From Oidiodendron maius Zn (lineage: Eukaryota; Ascomycota; Leotiomycetes; Myxotrichaceae), in NCBI GenBank assembly GCA_000827325.1, contig KN832873.1:510245-574244 (forward strand): 64,000 nt of DNA. The letters are read 5' to 3'. Position numbers and translations under genes: made by a program. Positions 58,904 through 64,000 of the stretch are shown in pieces (position 1 is the stretch's first letter; each line of letters starts with the position of its first letter). Below the pieces are notes generated by a model. The model was given only the letters and a program-made list of their open reading frames with translations. It ran no database searches and was not told the DNA's origin.

Positions 58904-60308
58904 ATGAACATCCGTGCCATCGTGAGCCACAGCCCCGAAAACGATGAGGCTAGGTTTTGCATGGAAGATATAGTCCTTCGAGAAACACAGGGGAACGAGC
59001 TACTAGTCGAAATAGTCGCTTCGGGGATTTGCAGCACCGACTTATTCTTTGCACATGCGGCAGGAGGAGAGCTGGGCCCATTTCCAAGGGTCCTTGGTCA
59101 TGAAGGTATTTATCATATTCAGTTACTCCAATCAGTGCACACTTGAAATCATTTCTGATAATTACATTACCCAGGAGTCGGTTGGGTACGTGCTATCGGC
59201 AGAGAGGTAACTGTGGCTGCAGTCGGAGATGCTGTGAGCTTGTCATTTGCGTCTTGCACAAAGTGCAAAGCCTGCATATCATTTCATCCCGCATACTGTC
59301 ATAAGTTTTCGGCTGTGAACTACGGAGCTTCTGCTGCATATCAACGTGCAGGTGGTGAGGATCTCTCGGGGTACTTCTTTGGTCAGTCAAGCTTCGCCAA
59401 CTACTCCAATGTCCTCCAGGAATCGGTCGTGAATATCTCGAAATGGGTTGATACTGAGCAAGATATGTACAATTACGCCGCCTTAGGTTGTAGTTTTCAA
59501 TCTGGTTCTGCAACGGTAACCAAACTAGCCAGTGTCGGAACGGAAGACTCGGTAGTTATAATGGGATTAGGCGCTGTCGGGTTGTCTGCCATTATGGTGA
59601 GTTTTTTTTTCGACAGAAGAGGCATACTGCAATTCTCAAAATGTGTGTAAGACAATATTAACAAATTTGTAAAGGCGGCAAAGATTCAGGAATGTTCCAT
59701 TATCATCGGGGTCGACCGCTTCGAGTCAAGACTTCAACTCGCTAGAGACTTAGGGGCTACACACGTAATTAACACAATTGAGGCAGGCCACGATATTGCT
59801 GCGGCAGTAAAATCGATAACGAGTGGCACTGGATCAACGGTTACTATTGATGCTACAGGGTTCATGCCATTAATAAAGTCTGGGCTTGACTTCACTGCTA
59901 ATAAAGGTAAAATGATATTTTTGGGCGTACCGCCCCTAGATGCTGAAATGAACTTGAATGTGGTTCGTTTTATGGCAACAGGCAAATCTATATTAGGGAG
60001 TATGGAGGGAGATGCAATTCCGTCAGAGGTAATCTTACAATACTCCTACCATAGAAATTTTGGAGAACGTTGCACTAATAGGCCGGAAAGCATATTCCAT
60101 GTATGATTGATTGGTTTAAGTCCGGAAAGTTTCCTATTAATAGGCTGGTGAGAACATATAAGGTACAATCTTTTTTTTGGACAAAATTACTTACCTATCT
60201 ATGTACCTGGTAAGACCTGACATATATCTACAGGCTGAAGAATTCAAGCTTGCTATGACCGACATGAAGTCTGGTCTGACAATAAAGCCAGTTTTAGTTT
60301 GGAAGTAA
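58904..60308 (+). CDS. zinc alcohol dehydrogenase (aryl-alcohol-like)
   Basis: Second medium-chain dehydrogenase. ATG at 58904 gives MNIRAIVSHSPENDEARFCM. Catalytic zinc: Cys of ASGICSTD, His of VLGHEGVGWV (joined over an intron at about 59107-59175). Structural zinc: CTKCKACISFHPAYC, again C-x2-C-x2-C-x7-C. The cofactor turn is VIMGLGAVGLSAIM, joined over an intron to AAKIQECSIIIGVDRFESRL. The middle LGCSFQSGSATV is typical of aryl-alcohol and glutathione-type relatives. Two more introns near the end join AIPSE to HIPCMIDWFKSGKFP and RTYK to AEEFKLAMTDMKSG. Stop at 60306. About 375 residues, intact. With the ligase next door it fits an alcohol-to-acyl-CoA route. Confidence 0.88.
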
Positions 60309-61396
60309 AATTGTATATTATTTCAAATGTAAGGCAATGAGAGTAATTATATGTGCATTACAAACTATTTCTACTAAATGTTCAGCCGCCTTGTTGGTGC
60401 TACCCAATGTTACGTGGATTGGCGCAAATGAAAGCAAATCAAATGTACTTTTAGATGATCTAGGATATCTAACACTTGCAATCGCTCGAGTTGGGGCAGT
60501 TGTCAATGAAAACGCTATGGCTGCGGGAGGATATTTAGGAACTTTTCATATTAATGATTTAGAACTGTAAGACCATTAAGCTAAGATTTAGGGGATTCTA
60601 GAAGAGATTTCGAGATCCAAAATTCTATTACTAAAACATGGAAGTTGTCCTTCAGTCAAATAAGCCGACTAGACCTACGGGCTGCACGGATCCTTTCTCT
60701 AATATCTGTTCTAAAGTAACAAGGCATCCCAAGATAACGAACGAGGGTCGATTTCACTCTCTTGGGACTTTACAAGCATTTATGCTAATCAGTATTGAGA
60801 GAGGAAGGACGAATCATCGCTATATGAAGCAGCCGTTGCGGGTAGGTTAAAATGCATCGACTAGTGCCATTGTCGGTGTAAAGCTTGCTAGAGCTATAAG
60901 ATACAAGAACAGGTTATCAACATGAAGCACTAGGGCTATGAGCAGAAAGGTTTCTATGTGGTGAATACGAGACATAGAATAAATGTGAAATCCTTTTCCA
61001 CATGCATAAGTGGCTATCAGATACAAAGCCACGATCGGGCGTCACTTACTACAACATGCGACACTCTTGGGCAAGTTAGCTCGGCATAATTTACAGCAGG
61101 GCCAATATAAAAGCCCATCTCATATGAGAAAGTTCTCGTGTCATTTTCCCCTTCCGTCTTGAAACCTAAACTGCCGCTGCTTTAGCCTGAGCTATGGGTG
61201 AGCATTCCTGAGCACGGCCTGAGCACCTGCTAAGCCTGAGCATGCACTAAAGACCTATTTTAGTATCTACAAGGCTTGTTTTGGCTCCCTTAAGGCCCGG
61301 TAATACCTTCCTTATCTTTTGTCTAGGGCGGGTCCTATTTTAGCTCCAACAAGGATCCCTCTAGAGCCATTTTTAGATCTATATTCGCTTATATAC
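60309..61396. other. intergenic, no gene seen
   Basis: Short frames at 60337-60570 and 60638-60850 show no motif. Around 61190-61260 the words GAGCA...CCTGAGCA recur in a loose tandem. Otherwise AT-rich. Confidence 0.4.
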
Positions 61397-61660
61397 TGTT
61401 GAGCTGGTATAAGGCTTCAAGCATATCTACACATGCGATACAGCTGCCTACTAGGCTGCCCACTGGTGCCTATAGGGTGACTAAGTGGGAGCCTATTTGG
61501 TGACTCAATTGAGTGTATAGTGTTGAGCATAAAAGGCTCTAGTTCTCCTGAATCTCTTCTTACTTTAGTTGTCTCTGCATCACTTAATATAACACTGAGT
61601 TTCACCTTGATTCCTGACTACGACCTGTGCACTATGTGACCTCAGCTCAAGATATACACA
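61397..61660. repeat. dispersed repeat with LTR-like look, copy 2
   Basis: Partner of 42849-43165, same orientation; similarity is strongest over the right-hand third (TTGTCTCTGCATCACT and CTGAGTTTCACCTTGAT). No coding part next to it that I can assign. Age: old, judging from many substitutions. Confidence 0.5.
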
Positions 61661-62131
61661 TGATGCTTATTGGTGGCTTGGCCTTACTATTCCAACAACA
61701 TCTTCTTAACGTCCGTAGGACGATGTTATTAAATTTTAATATTACTCAATTTACTCCTCTTTGCTTTAGATCTTTTAATACTATACTTGCCTTATATGTT
61801 TCTTTCCTCTTTCTCCTGGTTTTTGTTCTGCTTGGTAGTAAGGAACCAAGGTGCTTCGACGCTGGTTTGATCCCCGTGTTATTCTATACACATGTGGCAT
61901 TACTTTGGGAAGGGGCTTATAATAGTTCTATCACGGTGGCTAGTTGGATAACTACGGCGGATGACTGGAATGACTGGTTCGCTGGTTGATCGTCATGAAA
62001 TTAATGCAGCTGCGATATTGCCCTACCAAAGGGTTACTGCTGAGGCTCAAGAGGGGGTTCATGCGTGCCATGTAAGGGACAACCGTATCAACTGGACTGA
62101 GCAAGGGGGTTAGCGACAGAAGTGGAGAAGC
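61661..62131. other. unassigned stretch with one hydrophobic open frame
   Basis: A plus-strand frame to 61989 contains a strongly hydrophobic segment (SFLFLLVFVLLG). No family or initiation context supports it, so it is noted but not called a gene. Confidence 0.3.
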
Positions 62132-62475
62132 GGAGATTCATGCAGTATTGATGCTGTGTCTAAGGAGTCACACCAAGGGCCAATGGTACTGGGAGACTCA
62201 GACACATCTTAGCAAGGCAGAATCATACCATTGGCATAGTTCAGCGACAAAAGGGTCCAGGATCAGCTGGGTATAAGTCAAACTGAAGTGGAGATTCATG
62301 CAACGCCAATGACGCGGAGTCATACTATGGGCCGATGGCACTGGGAGATTCATATAAATCCTGACAATGCAGGACCACACCAGCGGCACAGTTCACTGGC
62401 AAGAGAGCAGGACTAACTGGGTCAAAAAGAGGGTGGAGATTTATGCAACGGCAATGCCGCGTCCAAGACAGCGCA
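62132..62475. repeat. degenerate tandem repeat, unit about 145-158 bp
   Basis: The word GGAGATTCATGCA (or TTATGCA) begins units at 62132, 62290 and 62435. Following words also recur: GGGCCAATGG / GGGCCGATGG, CACTGGGAGA, GCAGGACCACACC / GCAGAATCATACC, CAGCTGGGT / AACTGGGT. Two full units and a partial third. Non-coding. Confidence 0.75.
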
Positions 62476-62925
62476 CTAATGCAAGAACGCTGGCATGCAA
62501 AATTGTATCACGTGATGTGGAATAACCCCTCCAGCTACGCTAGGGAAAGTATATGCTTAGTCTGATATGAAGATAACACGTTTTTAATAACCCCAATCTT
62601 CGTTCCGCTTGTGTGAGGAAAGACTAATATGATTACAAATGTCCGTGATCCGATGACACGTGATACTTCGTCAAGGACAGCCCAGTTGGTGCCTACTCCA
62701 TTTGGCGGCCAGTTTACAGGTGGAGAGCTGTCCGGATGCCGACCTGGAAACTGGTCGCAGTGGGAGACTTGTCTATCATGAAGTCCTAGTGAGCCCTATT
62801 ATCTTTTGCCAGCCCTTATCCCACCTAGAACCCCGATTGCTCCCAGTACTGTCCGCTTCCCAGGATTTGGGGTTGTAGCAACCCCTATTTGCTCGCTTAG
62901 ATCTTGGCTGCTGCAGATGACTGAC

Positions 62926-62959
62926 GGCAAGATCTCGCAAAACTTCGCGAGATCTTGCC
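62926..62959. repeat. perfect 13-bp hairpin
   Basis: Left arm GGCAAGATCTCGC (62926-62938), loop of eight, right arm GCGAGATCTTGCC (62947-62959). No U-run follows and no gene ends just before it, so a terminator role is not supported. Confidence 0.8.
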
Positions 62960-63420
62960 CGCAATAAACAAAGTGATAGGATTGCAAACATTCTCTTCTC
63001 ATTCATCACATATTGCGTCTGGAATTTGGCCCCAACTTCTGGGGGGCATATTAGTGGATGGAGTTATCCGATTTTATGTCTTGATAATCGGTACACTCAC
63101 CTCCAAATCTTTTGGCGTCCCAGGCAGTGAGGGTTCCGCGGAATGCTAAATCTCTACCCACGAACAAAACCCGCAATGTATCTACCTCTGCTAGCAAAAC
63201 AACGAGTTTTATGTTTGGAGGCCTATTAATAACAGAGTATTAGTTGGTAAGCTGAAATATTATAAAAAAATACCTCTCCATGGTTCCTCCTTTCTCCTTC
63301 GCGTAATTATCTTTCTTCAATTCATTGAAACCGCCTTTCCAACTTTCCAAGGTTCGTCGGCTCATTGATGCAGCACCGTCGGTCCATCGTTTCAAGGCTG
63401 CCAATAAAGCAACTACCACC

Positions 63421-63797
63421 ATGCCTTCTCATGGAAGAACCAAATCGGCCCACAAAAGGTACAGTCATGGCTCTACCCACGTGGAACGCACAGATAGGAA
63501 AACCCTTCTAAATTCTATAGGTATTTATATCTCTGGTGTTGCCATAATTGCTCCAAACACGGCGGAATGTCGACTTTCATTGACCATTGTCCTGGCTGTC
63601 AGCATATGCGTTGTAAGGATTGCCCCCTAGACAAGGTCATGGGTCGAAAATTTGAGGAATTCAGTAATTATCCTTTACCTGGGGAAAGTTACACCAAAAA
63701 GTCCGTCAAACAGAGCCGTCCGCAAGCCCTACCTCCAGAACCAATGTCCAAGACATCCTCACTTTGGTTAGCAGGGTATGTATATTCTGCAAGATAA
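63421..63797 (+). CDS. small cysteine-rich zinc-binding fungal protein, right end uncertain
   Basis: Exon 1 (63421-63458) gives MPSHGRTKSAHK; the intron 63459-63520 (GTACAG...CTATAG) leads to RYLYLWCCHNCSKHGGMSTF, then IDHCPGCQHMRCKDCPLDKV. The pattern W-x-C-x2-C ... C-x2-C-x3-[RH]-C-x2-C is typical of a widespread family of short fungal proteins that probably bind zinc through Cys pairs. The tail is basic and proline-rich (SRPQALPPEPMSKTSS). The frame closes at 63797, but a good donor GTATGT at about 63775 means the gene may continue to the right. Function unknown. Confidence 0.65.
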
Positions 63798-64000
63798 TCC
63801 CTTCTGATAAATGAGGCTAAGGGACATATAAGGAGCTCTAGATTATCAAGTTCAAGAACTGATCACCCCGAATCCACTAGTTCAAAATCTGCAGAGGAAA
63901 ATGTTTTAACCCTACGACCGTGAGTTTGCACAAACTCTCATATTGATTCAATGAGTATTCTAAGCCCTCTGCAGTAAGCCCCAAGCCTCTTCAGACTTAG

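Noticed and set aside
48465-60308. Classical secondary-metabolite cluster
   Set aside because: No PKS, NRPS, terpene synthase or DMAT gene is present in the window.
61627-61989. Hydrophobic open frame as a membrane protein gene
   Set aside because: It starts inside the dispersed repeat and shows no family motif or exon structure.
62926-62959. Hairpin as a transcription terminator
   Set aside because: Nuclear fungal genes do not use such terminators and no gene ends next to it.
1-64000. CRISPR array, rRNA, telomere repeat or bacterial operon features
   Set aside because: No regularly spaced identical repeats, no rRNA-like sequence, no TTAGGG array; gene structure is that of a fungal nuclear genome.

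Overview
The window is nuclear DNA of a filamentous ascomycete (Pezizomycotina). Genes carry short 50-160 bp GT-AG introns with CTAAC/CTGAC-like branch sites. The families are typical of such fungi: Zn2Cys6 regulators, HET domains, 2EXR and DUF7730 proteins, DHA1 and TRI12 transporters. Many long gene-poor stretches and several broken genes and transposon relics point to an accessory, fast-changing region. No species can be named.

Layout. 0-8.2 kb: 3' part of a CaiB/BaiF CoA-transferase, a Zn2Cys6 regulator, a short-chain dehydrogenase and a DUF7730 protein. 9.9-21.3 kb: two damaged HET-domain genes, a broken S66 peptidase, a large CorA-like membrane protein and an ankyrin-repeat protein. 21.8-24.4 kb: a small secreted protein whose conserved residues match the CD38/ADP-ribosyl cyclase fold, then a broken APH-type kinase. 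24.7-29.6 kb: a GT2 beta-glucan-synthase-like membrane enzyme divergently paired with a secreted GH12-like protein. 30-40.4 kb: a DHA1 transporter, a Zn2Cys6 regulator, a dienelactone hydrolase, a broken second DHA1 transporter, a 136-bp MITE and a metallo-beta-lactamase-fold hydrolase. 40.6-48.3 kb: a repeat-rich zone with two partial Tc1-like transposons, paired dispersed repeats and minisatellite DNA, holding a 2EXR gene and a third Zn2Cys6 regulator. 48.4-60.3 kb: two zinc alcohol dehydrogenases, a CTF1-like regulator, a TRI12 transporter and a 4-coumarate-CoA-ligase-like enzyme. 60.3-64 kb: mostly non-coding, with tandem repeats, a perfect hairpin and a small cysteine-rich protein gene at the right edge.

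Working together. The 48.4-60.3 kb block reads as one unit for oxidising an (aryl) alcohol and activating the acid as a CoA thioester, with its own transporter and regulator; no PKS, NRPS or terpene synthase is present. The GT2/GH12 pair resembles, in logic only, bacterial cellulose operons that couple a synthase to an endoglucanase. Three of the four Zn2Cys6 motifs are split by an intron, and the fourth is followed at once by one, so open-frame scanning alone misses them. All functions are read from sequence motifs; no database search was possible.
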